A DNA stretch of 59,023 nt from Kineosporiaceae bacterium (GCA_016794595.1 JAEUJN010000042.1:1-59023); one strand, 5' to 3'; counted from the first letter of the stretch, positions 51,301-59,023 are shown. Numbers and translations are program-made. Notes: a model not told the origin generated them from the sequence alone.

Positions 51301-51748
51301 CCGGGTCCAGGACCTCGCGGAGGTGCTCGAGCGCTGGGTCGGCGGCGACCCGGACGCCGTCCGGGAGGCGGCTCGACAGCCGGCTCGACAGCCGGCGGAG
51401 CCCTCGGCGGTGGCGGCGCGGTTGGAGGAGCTGACCGGCGACGGATCACCCGAGGAGGTCGAGCTGGTCCGGCGGATCGCGCGCTCGTTCCTGGACCGGG
51501 CCCCCGCGATGATCGAGGACCTCGACCGGGCGCTCGCCGAGCGGGACGACGACCTGGGGCACCGGATGGCGCACTCGCTCAAGGGGGCGGCCGCGAACCT
51601 GGGCGCCGCGCGGGTTGCCGAGGTGTGCCAGCTGATCGAGGACCTGGCCGAGCAGGGGCGCCACGAGCAGGCCCGGGTGGAGCGGGATCGGCTGGGACCG
51701 GTGCTGGACGGCGCGTGCGCCGAACTCGCGGGCTACCTGGGCGGCTGA
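48314..51748 (+). CDS. Membrane hybrid sensor kinase: MASE1, two PAS, HisKA, ATPase, receiver, Hpt
   Basis: 1144 aa. A MASE1-like membrane sensor of about eight helices spans residues 30-330 (AYAPESGLAIGVLRRTG). Two PAS domains follow (about 345-455 and 460-575). The phosphoacceptor is His about 592 in TMSHEIRTPMNGVIGLAELL, then come the ATPase boxes (LINLVGNAIKFTHEGSV, NDTGVGM, GTGLGLAIS). A receiver with Asp about 941 (AILMDCHMPRLDGYA) and a C-terminal Hpt domain with His about 1087 (MAHSLKGAAANLGAARV) complete a phosphorelay. The free receivers at 44122 and 51733 are likely final acceptors. Its 3' end overlaps the convergent response regulator by 16 bp. Confidence 0.93.
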   Translation: MSQGPQGSEALAGHRVVKTGARGADLFGVRMSAVVPRRLHGVVQVVSFVLGYALLAMVSRMMAFPSGAIAYAPESGLAIGVLRRTGTRRWPVYLTLQAGVDVAVARWSGLPLAAALAIAAARGLQAWMGAMMLRRLVAPDLTSGSPRWVLRGLIPIAVLTAGLGGAVVGSALTLGGTSSLGPGALWWSWTSAEALGIVSVLPVVEVLHLWHLRRAVPSHREFSEGFSVVVAQIVLATVCLGLWGEEQVIQQPVLLVTPVFWAAVRLGPRWTVFHLVCLNTAAVWATASGNGAFTREASEHLQRSSVQVFGLFTIVACLVIAEILASRDRAEIQARREAWALEHAMEGIALLRADGAFLRVNAAYAALLRADADALIGTDWRQWADRSDRHLLDGLIGQARREGKAHGPVRTRRSDGTTLPVEITLVAPAEADAQNALHCFVRDVSERQAAIDHLDQLFRLSPELLCLIGADGRFVRLNPAWSRLLGHPTGDLLGRHLAEVVHPEDAERTVAEIMGTLTGSAPHSFQNRCRTAAGADVWLHWHCAVDEERALVYAVAHDITASKLTEQALGHARDQAVEASRLKSQFLATMSHEIRTPMNGVIGLAELLATTPLDDGQRQYLQGIQAAGTALLGVINDILDFSKIEAGRLVLEEVAFDLPTMVREVAALTGQSAVGKGLQLTVDLDPHLPDWVSGDPQRLRQVLINLVGNAIKFTHEGSVTIRLDLLDPEESGLPALRAALQGGGPSRVAVRFEVNDTGVGMTAATVGKLFRPFTQADASTTRTYGGTGLGLAISRQLVEGMGGWISVQSAPGVGTTFRADVPLTMAAEPTPEATTAMVAVPADAVTGSSGLPVERAGGPADECVGDPAGDPVAGRAVGGGGAGTTPQAPDRGRLLLVEDNEINQTVAVGLVRRLGYSVEVAGDGVEALRMVGEGDYRAILMDCHMPRLDGYATTGQLRRRPDAAHLPIIAMTASAMTEDRDRCLDAGMDDYLTKPIRVQDLAEVLERWVGGDPDAVREAARQPARQPAEPSAVAARLEELTGDGSPEEVELVRRIARSFLDRAPAMIEDLDRALAERDDDLGHRMAHSLKGAAANLGAARVAEVCQLIEDLAEQGRHEQARVERDRLGPVLDGACAELAGYLGG

Positions 51749-52164
51749 CCCGGCCCGACCGCGGCGTCCGCGCGGTCCGGGCCACCCGCGTCGGCCGACC
51801 GCCGTTCGATGGCGCGGGCCACCCGGGCCAGCAGGTCGGCGGCGACGAACGGCTTGACCACGTAATCGTCCACCCCGCAGGCGTACCCCCACTCGAGGTC
51901 CGTCTCGGTGTCCCGAGCGGTGACCAGGACGACCGCTGTTCCCTCCAGCGAGGGCTGCTCCCGGACGGCGCGGCACACCTCGACCCCGGACCGCTGGGGG
52001 AGCAGCCAGTCGAGCAGGGCCACCTGCGGTCGGAACTCCAGCACGGCGCGCAGCCCCGACTCACCGTCCGCCGCGGTCCGGACCTGGTAGCCGGCGCGTT
52101 GCAGGACGGCCGTCAGCAGGGTCCGCAGGTCAGGGTCGTCGTCCACCACCAGGGCAGTCGTCAT
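51733..52164 (-). CDS. Single-domain response regulator
   Basis: 143 aa. It is a receiver domain with the VVDDDPDLRTLL acidic pocket, Asp-52 (ALLDWLLPQRSG), Thr-82 (VLVTARDTE) and Lys-104 (YVVKPFVAADLLA). A Pro/Gly-rich tail of about 20 residues has no output domain. It is convergent with the hybrid kinase gene (16-bp overlap) and downstream of the deacetylase on the minus strand, separated by a hairpin. The likely role is phosphate sink or adaptor in the same phosphorelay as the kinase next door. Confidence 0.9.
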   Translation of the reverse strand: MTTALVVDDDPDLRTLLTAVLQRAGYQVRTAADGESGLRAVLEFRPQVALLDWLLPQRSGVEVCRAVREQPSLEGTAVVLVTARDTETDLEWGYACGVDDYVVKPFVAADLLARVARAIERRSADAGGPDRADAAVGPGQPPR

Positions 52165-52185
52165 GACCGAGGTATCGGCGTCCGG

Positions 52186-52206
52186 GGCCCGGTACTGGAC
52201 CGGGCC
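52186..52206 (-). terminator. Hairpin after the deacetylase gene
   Basis: GGCCCGGT (52186-52193) pairs with ACCGGGCC (52199-52206) around a 5-base loop, 28 bp past the deacetylase stop and just before the response regulator start. There is no U-run. Likely terminator of the deacetylase transcript. Confidence 0.6.
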
Positions 52207-52233
52207 TGGCCGGGGCTGGGGCTGGGCTGGGCT

Positions 52234-53538
52234 TCAGCTCATCGCGGCGTACGCCTGGCTGACCGTGGCCACCCGGACCCCGGACGCCTTGACCGCGGCC
52301 ATGTGCGCGGCGAAGGTCGACGGGGTGACCGAGTACTGGTCACCGCCCTCGGTGACGCCGTGGTAGACGAGGATCACCCAGCCGCCGGTGTTCGTGGCCT
52401 GCTGCACCCAGCTCGCGACGTCCGCCGCAGTGTGTCCGGTGGTCACGTAGTGCATCCGCAGCGCCGTGCGATCGATCGACCCGCGCTGGTTCACCCCACC
52501 GGCGGTGGTCCGGGCGGTCTGGTAGTACTTGCCCGCCTCGGCAGCCACCCTGGCGTCCATCTCGCCGTACGGGTAGGCCAGGGAGGTGATCGACCCTCCG
52601 AGCACCGACTCGAGGCGTGCCTTGCTGCCCGCGAGTTCGGCGGTCAGGGTCGCGTCGTCGATCTGGGTCAGGTGCGCGTGCGAGGCGCTGTGCGACCCGA
52701 GCTCGTGCCCGGCGCCCCGCAGCGAGCCGGCCTGGCCGGCCGACATGTACCCGCTGGCGCCCAGGTAGTTCGAGATCAGGTAGAACGTTGCCGGCAGGCC
52801 GTTGGCGGCGAGCACCGGGGCGGCGTTGTCCAGCTGCGAGGTGAGCCCGTCGTCGAAGGTGATCGAGACGATGCCCTTGGTCGCGGGAGCCGGCGCGGGA
52901 GCCGGAGCCGGCGCCGGGGCGGGAGCCGGAGCCGGAGCGGGGGCGGGGGCGGGGGCCGGGGTTCTCGGCAGGCTGCGCAGCGTCAGGCGCACGTCGTCCA
53001 CGTCCAGGGTGCCCGCCCTCATCAGCAGCCGCTCCATGCTGAGCTGCTTGACCGTGGTCGGCAGGGTGAAGGTGACGCCGCCCGCCGTCCAGGCGCGAGT
53101 GGTGGCCGAGGCGGGGAACGCGCGGTAGGTCACCGCACCGTTGGTGTGGACCATGCGGGCGCGCAGCAGGCTCGGCCCGCCCCGGTAGTGGTCGCGGTAG
53201 GAGTAGCTCGCCCCCGCGCGCACGGTCACGGCGGCGAAGGTCCAGCCGGCGAAGCCCGACGTCCGGCGGGTCATCGTGGTGCGCACCAGGTACCGGCCGG
53301 CGTGCGCCCCACCGCGCACGTGGGTGAAGCTGCGCGTGTTGCGCCCGGTGCCCACCTGGAGCCAGGACGACGGCCGGGTGCCGGTGCGCCGTTCCACGGA
53401 GGGGTTCGGCGCCAGGTTCGGCACCGAGACGGCCGTGGGCGCTGCGTGGGCAGCTGTCGGAACGGCCAGTGGCGCCAGCGGCGCGATCAGGATGCCGAGC
53501 GCGGCGACGATGCCGCGCCTCCCGAGTCGGCGAATCAC
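52234..53538 (-). CDS. Secreted polysaccharide deacetylase (NodB/CE4)
   Basis: 434 aa from a GTG at 53538 with GGGGGA upstream; a TTG at 53550 is an alternative. A signal peptide ends near AAHAAP. The first 200 residues or so of the mature protein form a beta-rich carbohydrate-binding-like module (NLAPNPSVERRTGTRPSSWL). A Pro-Ala linker of about 25 residues follows. The NodB domain has the motifs SITFDDGLTSQLDNAAPVLA (Asp-Asp), LGSHSASHAHLTQ (His-x3-His zinc site), YPYGEMDARVAAEAGKYYQT and LVYHGVTEG. It removes acetyl groups from N-acetylglucosamine polymers or peptidoglycan outside the cell. Nearness to a membrane glycan synthase suggests its product as substrate. Confidence 0.92.
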   Translation of the reverse strand: MIRRLGRRGIVAALGILIAPLAPLAVPTAAHAAPTAVSVPNLAPNPSVERRTGTRPSSWLQVGTGRNTRSFTHVRGGAHAGRYLVRTTMTRRTSGFAGWTFAAVTVRAGASYSYRDHYRGGPSLLRARMVHTNGAVTYRAFPASATTRAWTAGGVTFTLPTTVKQLSMERLLMRAGTLDVDDVRLTLRSLPRTPAPAPAPAPAPAPAPAPAPAPAPAPATKGIVSITFDDGLTSQLDNAAPVLAANGLPATFYLISNYLGASGYMSAGQAGSLRGAGHELGSHSASHAHLTQIDDATLTAELAGSKARLESVLGGSITSLAYPYGEMDARVAAEAGKYYQTARTTAGGVNQRGSIDRTALRMHYVTTGHTAADVASWVQQATNTGGWVILVYHGVTEGGDQYSVTPSTFAAHMAAVKASGVRVATVSQAYAAMS

Positions 53539-53787
53539 GGTGTCCCCCAAGCAGTTGAGTGGTCGCTGGCACCCGAACGCGTTGCCGCCCAGCGGATCAC
53601 CAGCATGGTGTCGTCCGATCCGAGCCAGGGACGTCGGCTCCGATCGGGGCGACAGGTACTTTCGAGGCTATTCCAGTCGGACCGGGCGGCGGGCGGGAAT
53701 CGAGGGAATCGGCGCGGTGAGCGTGGGTGGACGACGACCCTGCGATCTGGCTCTAGGCTGGGACCCGTTCGACCGGGCGCGACAAGG

Positions 53788-54147
53788 ATGGTGTTGCAGG
53801 TAGTGGCTGAGATGTGGCGGCGGTGCGACAGGTGCCGCAAGGTCAAGCCGGTCGACGATTTCACGGGTGCCGAGCCCAGCTGTGGCAGCTGCCTCGCGCC
53901 GGTCACTGCGGGGAGTGCGCGGTCGACGACCCGTGCGTCCGCAGTGACCACGACCCGGGTGTCGTCGACCGCGGCGTCGGGCGTCGGGGTGTTGCTGGGA
54001 ACCCCGTCCCGGGACCTGCGCGGCAAGGGGGATCCCGAGGTGCGCGCCCGGCGGGCGCGGGTGCGAGCGCTCGACCGGCTCGCCGAGCGCTACCAGGAGG
54101 ACTTCGACCTGTTGCTGGCCGAGGAACGCCGGGCCGAGGGCTTCTAG
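53788..54147 (+). CDS. Small zinc-ribbon protein
   Basis: 119 aa from the ATG at 53788; a GTG at 53803 and an ATG at 53812 (MWRRCDRCRKVKPVDDF) are equally plausible. The zinc ribbon is CDRC ... CGSC (C-x2-C twice, 14 residues between). The middle is Thr/Ser-rich and probably flexible, and the end is a charged helix (RARRARVRALDRLAERYQED). This general plan (four-Cys ribbon then basic helix) is seen in small DNA- or RNA-associated actinobacterial proteins. No family name is certain. It is convergent with the Nfn-like gene and divergent from the deacetylase gene. Confidence 0.65.
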   Translation: MVLQVVAEMWRRCDRCRKVKPVDDFTGAEPSCGSCLAPVTAGSARSTTRASAVTTTRVSSTAASGVGVLLGTPSRDLRGKGDPEVRARRARVRALDRLAERYQEDFDLLLAEERRAEGF

Positions 54148-54176
54148 CCCCTCGGGAGCCGAGCGCCGGGAGCTGA

Positions 54177-57044
54177 TCACACGAGTCCGTGCTGCTCCCG
54201 GCTGCGCTGCTCCTGGGCTCGGAACTGACCGAACCGGGGCAGGAACTTGTCCCAGTCGATGATGTGCGCGTCGATCTCCGGGCCGTCGATGCAGGCGTGC
54301 TTGCGGACCATCTTGCCGTCGATCACGACCGGCACCATGCAGGCCCCGCACATCCCGGTGGCGTCCACCATGATCGAGTTCAGGCTCGCCACGCACGGCG
54401 TGCCGAATCGCCGGCTCAGGTCGCTCACCGCGCGCATCATCAGCGGCGGGCCGATGGTGATCACCTCGGCGACCGTGCGGCCCTCGCCGCGCTGGTTCGC
54501 CTCGAGCAGCTGCTCGAGTGGCCCGGTGACGAACCCGGGCACGCCGTACGAGCCGTCGTTGGTCGTGATGATCACGTCGAGCTGATCGCCGAACTCGGCC
54601 TGGAGCCGGCCCACCCGCTCGTCGGGACCGGTCCAGAACATCAGGTCGCCGCTGCGGAACCCGGAGATCAGCGTGACGTGGTTCCCGATGCGCAGGTGCT
54701 CGCGCATGATCGGGTACACCGGCGGCAACCCGAGACCGCCCGCGGTGAACACCACGGTCGTTCCCGGCTCGTAGCGGTGAACCTCACTCGGCCGGCCGAG
54801 CGGCCCGGCGATCCCGGAGAAGGAGTGCCCCACCTCCATCTGGTTGATCTCGATGCTGCTGGTGCCCACCCCCTGGACGACGAGGCAGATGGTGCCGGCG
54901 TCGGTGTCCCAGTCGGCCAGGGTCAGCGGGATCAGCTCGCCGTGCTCCCAGGGCAGTACGCGGACGAACTGCCCGGCCTGGGCGGCATGGGCGATCAGGG
55001 GTGAGTGGACGATGAACTCCTCGATCCCGTCGGACAGTTCGGCCTTGTGCACGATCCGCTGGGCAGCGGCCGCGACGTCGGAGTACTCGCGGGCCCGGGA
55101 GACCATGTCGGTCACCACGTTCGGGGCGAGGTCCATCGAGCCGAGGATCTCCCTCGCAGCGGCCTGCCCGTCGCCGGCCGCACGGATCGCGGTCGAGCCA
55201 CCGCGGGCCGCATCCCCGCCGGTGTACACCCCGGGCAGCGTGGTCTCCTGCGACCCGTCGTGGTCCAGGTCGATGGTGCCCCACTTGGAGGTGTGCAGGC
55301 GCGGCTCGGAGTCCTTGATGATCGGGTTGGCCGAGTTGCCGAGTGCCATGATCACCAGATCGGCGGGCACGGTCTCGGTGCGACCGGTGACCCCGGGGCT
55401 GCGCCGGCCGGAGGCATCCGGTGCGCCGAGTTCCATCACGTCCAGCACGGCCTCGGTGACGAAGTTGGTCTGCGGATCGCCGATGAACTCCCGCGGCGAG
55501 CGCAGCACTGCGAGCGCGATGTCCTCCTCGAGCGCGTGGTGCAGCTCCTCGACCCGCGCCGGCATCTCCTTCTGCGTGCGGCGGTAGACGATGGTGACGT
55601 TGCCACCCAGGCGACGAGCGGTCCGCGCGGCGTCCATCGCGGTGTTGCCGCCGCCGATCACCAGGATCTGCCGGCCCTCGACGTCGGGCAGTGGGGTCTC
55701 GTAGTCCGAGCGCAGACCCTGCATCAGGTTCACCCGGGTGAGGAACTCGTTGGCCGACATGACGTTCAGCAGGTGCTCACCCGGCACGTTCATGAACCGC
55801 GGCAGCCCGGCGCCGGATCCGACGAAGATCTTCCAGAAGCCGGCCTCCCTCAGCTCCTCCAGCGAGGCCGTCTTGCCCACCACGAAGTTCGGCACGAACT
55901 TGCCGCCCAGCAGCTTGATCTTCCCGACCACGTCGTCGATCAGGTCGTTCGGCAGCCGGAACTCCGGGATGCCGTAGCGCAGCACGCCGCCCAGGGCGTG
56001 GAACGCCTCGAACACCGTGACCGGGAAGCCCTCTGCGCCGAGCAGGTAGGCGTTGATCAAGCCGGACGGTCCGGACCCGACGATCGCCACCGGCGGCTTG
56101 GCGGCGGCGTCCCAGGGGTCACGTCGGCCGGCGAACCGGGCCGCCGTCCCCCCGGGGTTGACCAGCTTCTCGCGCTCCGGCAGGAACCACTCCAGCTGGC
56201 CGATCGCGATCGGCATCTTGTTCTGGATGCACACGCCCTGGCACTGCAACTCCTGCGGGCAGACCCGGCCGGTGACGTCCGGCAGCGGGTTGGCCGACTC
56301 GATCAGCTCCATGGCCTCGCGGAAGTGCCCGGTGCCGACCAGTTCCAGCACCCGGGGAATGTGGATCTTGACCGGGCAGCCGCCCTTGGGCTCCTTCTTG
56401 CCCTTCAGGAAGATGCCGATCTCGCAGGGCTTCTCCTCACACTGCTTGTCGCGCAACGCCTCCAGCCAGACGAACAGGTCCACCTCGGCTGCCGAGTAGC
56501 CGATCGACAGGTAGCCCAGGTAGCCCTGGTTGACCAGGCCGAAATCGTGTGATCGGGGCTCGGCCTCACGGATGTAGGGCGGGATGCTGTTGCCCGCCGG
56601 CCAGTCCCGCGACAGCCCGTCCAGCATCGGGTAACGCTCCCCGAGCACCCGGTCGATGCCGCGGATGAACTTGCGCTTCATGCCCAGGTTCAGGCCCCAG
56701 ATGAACCGCATGATCACCTTGGCGGCGTCGTCCCCACGCAGCAGGGTCGCCCACAGCGTCCGCACGAACTCGTCGCCCAGCTCCGGCTGGCGGAACTCGA
56801 ACGCGACGGCCTGCATGCCGTCCGAGATGAACATCTCCCGGAACGCCCGCGGTTCGCTGAGCAGTCGCCGTTTCAGCAGGTCGAGCTGGCGGTTGAACGT
56901 CTCGACCGGCGCCGAGTGTTCGAGCACCTCGACCTGCGCCCGGCTGGCCTCGAGCGTGCTGCGGGCGTCGAGGTAGCGTTGCAGGTCCCGCGGATCGAGG
57001 CTGGACGAGGCAGCATCCGCCGGTCGCCCGGACTCGGGGCTCAT
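54177..57044 (-). CDS. Fused Nfn-like flavoprotein: GltD-type oxidoreductase plus ferredoxin-NADP reductase subunit
   Basis: 955 aa from the ATG at 57044, which overlaps the stop of the oxidoreductase gene (ATGA). A helical N-terminal region of about 170 residues is not recognised. The GltD-like part follows: iron-sulfur cysteines in KQCEEKPCEIGIFLKG, GGCPVKIHIP and CPQELQCQGVC; FAD motif VAIVGSGPSGLINAYLLG; NAD motif ILVIGGGNTAMDAARTARRL; and GVYTGGDAARGGSTAI. The last 270 residues or so match the small NfnA/dihydroorotate-dehydrogenase electron-transfer subunit, including TVVFTAGGLGLPPVYPIMRE and the 2Fe-2S end MCGACMVPVVIDGKM plus AC. Coupling to a 2-oxoacid:ferredoxin oxidoreductase suggests it moves electrons between ferredoxin and NAD(P)H. 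Confidence 0.9.
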   Translation of the reverse strand: MSPESGRPADAASSSLDPRDLQRYLDARSTLEASRAQVEVLEHSAPVETFNRQLDLLKRRLLSEPRAFREMFISDGMQAVAFEFRQPELGDEFVRTLWATLLRGDDAAKVIMRFIWGLNLGMKRKFIRGIDRVLGERYPMLDGLSRDWPAGNSIPPYIREAEPRSHDFGLVNQGYLGYLSIGYSAAEVDLFVWLEALRDKQCEEKPCEIGIFLKGKKEPKGGCPVKIHIPRVLELVGTGHFREAMELIESANPLPDVTGRVCPQELQCQGVCIQNKMPIAIGQLEWFLPEREKLVNPGGTAARFAGRRDPWDAAAKPPVAIVGSGPSGLINAYLLGAEGFPVTVFEAFHALGGVLRYGIPEFRLPNDLIDDVVGKIKLLGGKFVPNFVVGKTASLEELREAGFWKIFVGSGAGLPRFMNVPGEHLLNVMSANEFLTRVNLMQGLRSDYETPLPDVEGRQILVIGGGNTAMDAARTARRLGGNVTIVYRRTQKEMPARVEELHHALEEDIALAVLRSPREFIGDPQTNFVTEAVLDVMELGAPDASGRRSPGVTGRTETVPADLVIMALGNSANPIIKDSEPRLHTSKWGTIDLDHDGSQETTLPGVYTGGDAARGGSTAIRAAGDGQAAAREILGSMDLAPNVVTDMVSRAREYSDVAAAAQRIVHKAELSDGIEEFIVHSPLIAHAAQAGQFVRVLPWEHGELIPLTLADWDTDAGTICLVVQGVGTSSIEINQMEVGHSFSGIAGPLGRPSEVHRYEPGTTVVFTAGGLGLPPVYPIMREHLRIGNHVTLISGFRSGDLMFWTGPDERVGRLQAEFGDQLDVIITTNDGSYGVPGFVTGPLEQLLEANQRGEGRTVAEVITIGPPLMMRAVSDLSRRFGTPCVASLNSIMVDATGMCGACMVPVVIDGKMVRKHACIDGPEIDAHIIDWDKFLPRFGQFRAQEQRSREQHGLV

Positions 57045-59023
57045 CGGATGATCTCCGCATCGCACGTGGCCCGCACCCGGTCGATCCGCTTGCTGATCTC
57101 GGGGGTGACCTCCACCGACTCGGCCGCGCCGGGGATCATCCGGGCCACCGTCCGGGCCTCGCCGTCGATGACCACCGTGGCCTTGGTGAAGAACTGTGGC
57201 AGCTCCTGATAGCAGGTGCCGCAGTCGTTGCACTTGGGCTCGTCCGCGGGATCGAGGTACACCGGTCCGGTGGCCACCCCCACCGCGGTTGACGTCGCGG
57301 CGGGTGCCGCCGTGGCCGCCGCCGAACCCGCTCCGCCGGAGAGGCCGAGCGGGATGGACAGGCCGGACGGCGCGGACGTCGAGGAGGCGAGTTCCGTCAT
57401 GGCCCGCGCGATCTCGTCCAGCGAGGCCTCGCGCAGCTGCGTCGCCTCCTCGTAACGGGCTCGCAGCGCCTGGAGTTCGGCCGTGTGCGAGGCGGTCAGG
57501 ACGCGCTCGTGCTGACCGGAGAGAAACTGCAGGGTCTGCCAGTACCGGCGGCGTTCCTCGACCAGGGCGACCATCGAGGCCGAGCAGGCCACCTTCGTCA
57601 GGTGCCGGTCCTCGTCCGTGGCATAGATGAACGGGACCGTGGCCGCGCGTTGCGCCGGGGGCAGATCGATGTAGGCGTGAATCGGGACGGCGACCTCCTC
57701 CAGGTCGGCCGGCACCGTCCGGAACTGCTTGCGGAACCGGGTCTCACCCAGCGCGAACTCGGCCGGGGTGAGCGGATGCGTCAGCAGTTGAACCGTGCCG
57801 TCCTCGTCCAGGTACTGCAGCGTGGTGGAGGTCCAGTCCTGGTCCGGGTCGGGGTTGCCCTCGATCGAGAAGGACTCCTCCAGCGAGGTTCCGCGTCGCG
57901 GGTCGTGCACGAACAGGGGGTTCATCCGGCTCTCCACGGCCAGCCGGGTCCGCGCGTTGGAGGCCGCCTCGGAGACGCCGTGCTCGGAGCCGCACGGCGT
58001 GTAGGCGTCCATCACCGCCGGGCCGGTCGTGTAGTTGAGCATCTCGATGGCGCAGCGCAGGAAGTGCGCCTGGAACGCCGTGCTCGTCGAGCAGGCGTAC
58101 ACGTGCGGGTGGAACGAGGCCAGCAGGCCGAGTTCCTTGCGCTGCTCGTGCTTGCCGGTGGCGGCGGACCCGAACCGGGCGAGGTCGGAGTCCTGCCCGG
58201 AGAAGCTCGCCGTCGAGGCCTGCCCCCCGGTGTTGGAGTAGACGCCGGAGTTCAGCACCATGACCTTGAGCGGGGTGTCGCTGGCCAGGATCCGTGACAG
58301 GGCACCGAAGCCGATGTCGTAGTTCGCGCCGTCCCCGCCGACGGTCATCACGGTCGGCAACAGCCCCAGCTCGGCGGGCGTGAACGCCTCCCAAGAGAGC
58401 ATCCGCAGGTCGCGGTCGTGCTCGCACGGGTCGTAGGCGTCCTCGAGTTCCAGGCGTGCCAGGCGGAGCATCCGCACGTCGGGCACGAGCTGGGCCGAGA
58501 AGCCCTCGAACAGCCCCTTCGCCAGCGGCTGGGCATCCTGGAACAGGCTGTTGACCCACGGGTCGGTGTAGGAGTTGAACGGCATCGTCGAGGCGTACAC
58601 GCTGCTGCACCCGGTCGAGTTGGCGATCACCGTGGACGCCGGCCCGTTGCCGGTCGGACCGGCCTCGTAGAGATAGAGCCGCTTCTCCAGCGTGGAGATG
58701 ATCGTCGTCAGGCGCTCCACGCGCTCGGGATCGGCGCCGTCCAGGCTCTCGCGCTTGGCCTGCAGCCGATCCAGCAACTCGTCGAGTTCGCGCAGGTGGG
58801 CTCGACGCCGGTCGGCACCGAGGGCATGGCTGACCGACATCACCAGGCGCAGCGCGGTCAGCTCCCCGCAGCCGCGGCAGCCACCGTGACCGCTGGTGGT
58901 CGCGTAGTAGTTCGACCGGTCCAGGAGCAGCCGCTTGACGTCGCCGTCCACCGTCGATGACCCCTCGAAGAACCGGGTCGGCGAGTTCGGCAGCTTGCTC
59001 AGGAAGGTGAACCGTTCCTGCAG
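57041..59023 (-). CDS. Pyruvate/2-oxoacid:ferredoxin oxidoreductase, C-terminal part (5' end outside window)
   Basis: 660 residues are visible, with no start. The open frame continues through the right edge (LQERFTFLSKLPNSPTRFFE), so an internal GTG at 58951 is not the start. The thiamine-diphosphate domain is clear: SGHGGCRGCGELTAL (iron-sulfur Cys pair), VGGDGANYDIGFGAL and LNSGVYSNTGGQASTASFSG. Later come a long variable segment and a Cys motif KCNDCGTCYQELPQFF. Size and motifs fit single-chain NifJ-type enzymes, which oxidise pyruvate to acetyl-CoA and reduce ferredoxin. The PNG-type Pro/Ala linker around SGGAGSAAATAAPAATSTAV is unusual. The stop overlaps the Nfn-like gene start (ATGA), so they form one operon. 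Confidence 0.88.
   Translation of the reverse strand: MQERFTFLSKLPNSPTRFFEGSSTVDGDVKRLLLDRSNYYATTSGHGGCRGCGELTALRLVMSVSHALGADRRRAHLRELDELLDRLQAKRESLDGADPERVERLTTIISTLEKRLYLYEAGPTGNGPASTVIANSTGCSSVYASTMPFNSYTDPWVNSLFQDAQPLAKGLFEGFSAQLVPDVRMLRLARLELEDAYDPCEHDRDLRMLSWEAFTPAELGLLPTVMTVGGDGANYDIGFGALSRILASDTPLKVMVLNSGVYSNTGGQASTASFSGQDSDLARFGSAATGKHEQRKELGLLASFHPHVYACSTSTAFQAHFLRCAIEMLNYTTGPAVMDAYTPCGSEHGVSEAASNARTRLAVESRMNPLFVHDPRRGTSLEESFSIEGNPDPDQDWTSTTLQYLDEDGTVQLLTHPLTPAEFALGETRFRKQFRTVPADLEEVAVPIHAYIDLPPAQRAATVPFIYATDEDRHLTKVACSASMVALVEERRRYWQTLQFLSGQHERVLTASHTAELQALRARYEEATQLREASLDEIARAMTELASSTSAPSGLSIPLGLSGGAGSAAATAAPAATSTAVGVATGPVYLDPADEPKCNDCGTCYQELPQFFTKATVVIDGEARTVARMIPGAAESVEVTPEISKRIDRVRATCDAEIIR

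Noticed and set aside
52880-52970. GGAGCCGGCGC-type repeat as a CRISPR-like or mobile repeat
   Set aside because: It simply encodes the Pro-Ala linker of the deacetylase; there are no spacers.
1-59023. tRNA, rRNA, insertion sequence, CRISPR array or prophage
   Set aside because: I read for cloverleaf ends, transposase motifs and regular spaced repeats and saw none; the subtle cases would need tRNAscan, ISfinder and CRISPR searches.

Overview
The window is high-GC DNA from a free-living actinomycete (Actinomycetota). The lines of evidence are the extreme G/C at third codon positions, a frameshifted DUF222/HNH (13E12-type) gene behind a mycobacterial-type SOS box, apparently leaderless promoters, and the LacI-malEFG sugar locus. 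A pyruvate:ferredoxin oxidoreductase and an Nfn-like flavoprotein at the right edge suggest some fermentative or low-oxygen capacity. I would not name a genus. I see no rRNA, tRNA, insertion sequence, CRISPR array or replication origin.

Layout. 1-2468 (minus): a GntR regulator, a HAD hydrolase and a proline-racemase-family enzyme form a small catabolic operon with an operator beside the regulator start. 2497-5355 (minus): a SulP anion transporter coupled to an NfeD-like protein, then a doubtful membrane protein. 5415-8074: a membrane SpoIIE-type phosphatase, a small unknown protein and a 26-bp perfect hairpin. 8080-15002: glycogen phosphorylase (minus), then purU coupled to an FAD reductase and a TPR protein (plus).

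14984-23637 (minus) is the most unusual region. Six genes are packed end to end. In transcription order they are a 296-aa acidic-repeat/glycine-zipper protein, a 137-aa Cys-containing protein, a 261-aa protein with an Ig-like (BIG2) end, a 1280-aa protein joining subtilisin, VanY/M15 peptidase and alpha/beta-hydrolase domains, an FAD amine oxidase and a poly-gamma-glutamate hydrolase-like enzyme. Several of these normally act outside the cell, yet none has a visible signal peptide. Direct GGCGTTCC repeats lie upstream. Next comes a diaminopropionate ammonia-lyase-like gene coupled to a 53-codon ORF.

25284-33590: the SOS-controlled HNH pseudogene, a secreted beta-lactamase-like protein, a serine/threonine dehydratase, an acyl-CoA ligase plus amidohydrolase pair, a truncated VOC gene, a small Cys protein near a DosR-like palindrome, and an alpha/beta hydrolase. 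33678-38908: LacI regulator divergent from malE-malF-malG, with a strong hairpin between malE and malF. 38951-43929: a MarR/membrane-protein pair with a clear operator, a VOC protein, a zinc dehydrogenase divergent from a rhodanese lipoprotein across a CsoR/CstR-type palindrome, a 54-aa Cys-rich protein, and a secreted trypsin-like protease.

44122-53538: a signalling and polysaccharide island. It has a single-domain response regulator, a HEAT-repeat membrane protein, a family 2 glycan synthase, a histidine kinase, an eight-domain-class hybrid kinase (MASE1/PAS/REC/Hpt), a second response regulator and a secreted NodB deacetylase. 53788-54147 is a small zinc-ribbon protein. 54177-59023 (minus): a fused Nfn-like flavoprotein coupled to the C-terminal two thirds or so of a pyruvate:ferredoxin oxidoreductase that runs off the window.
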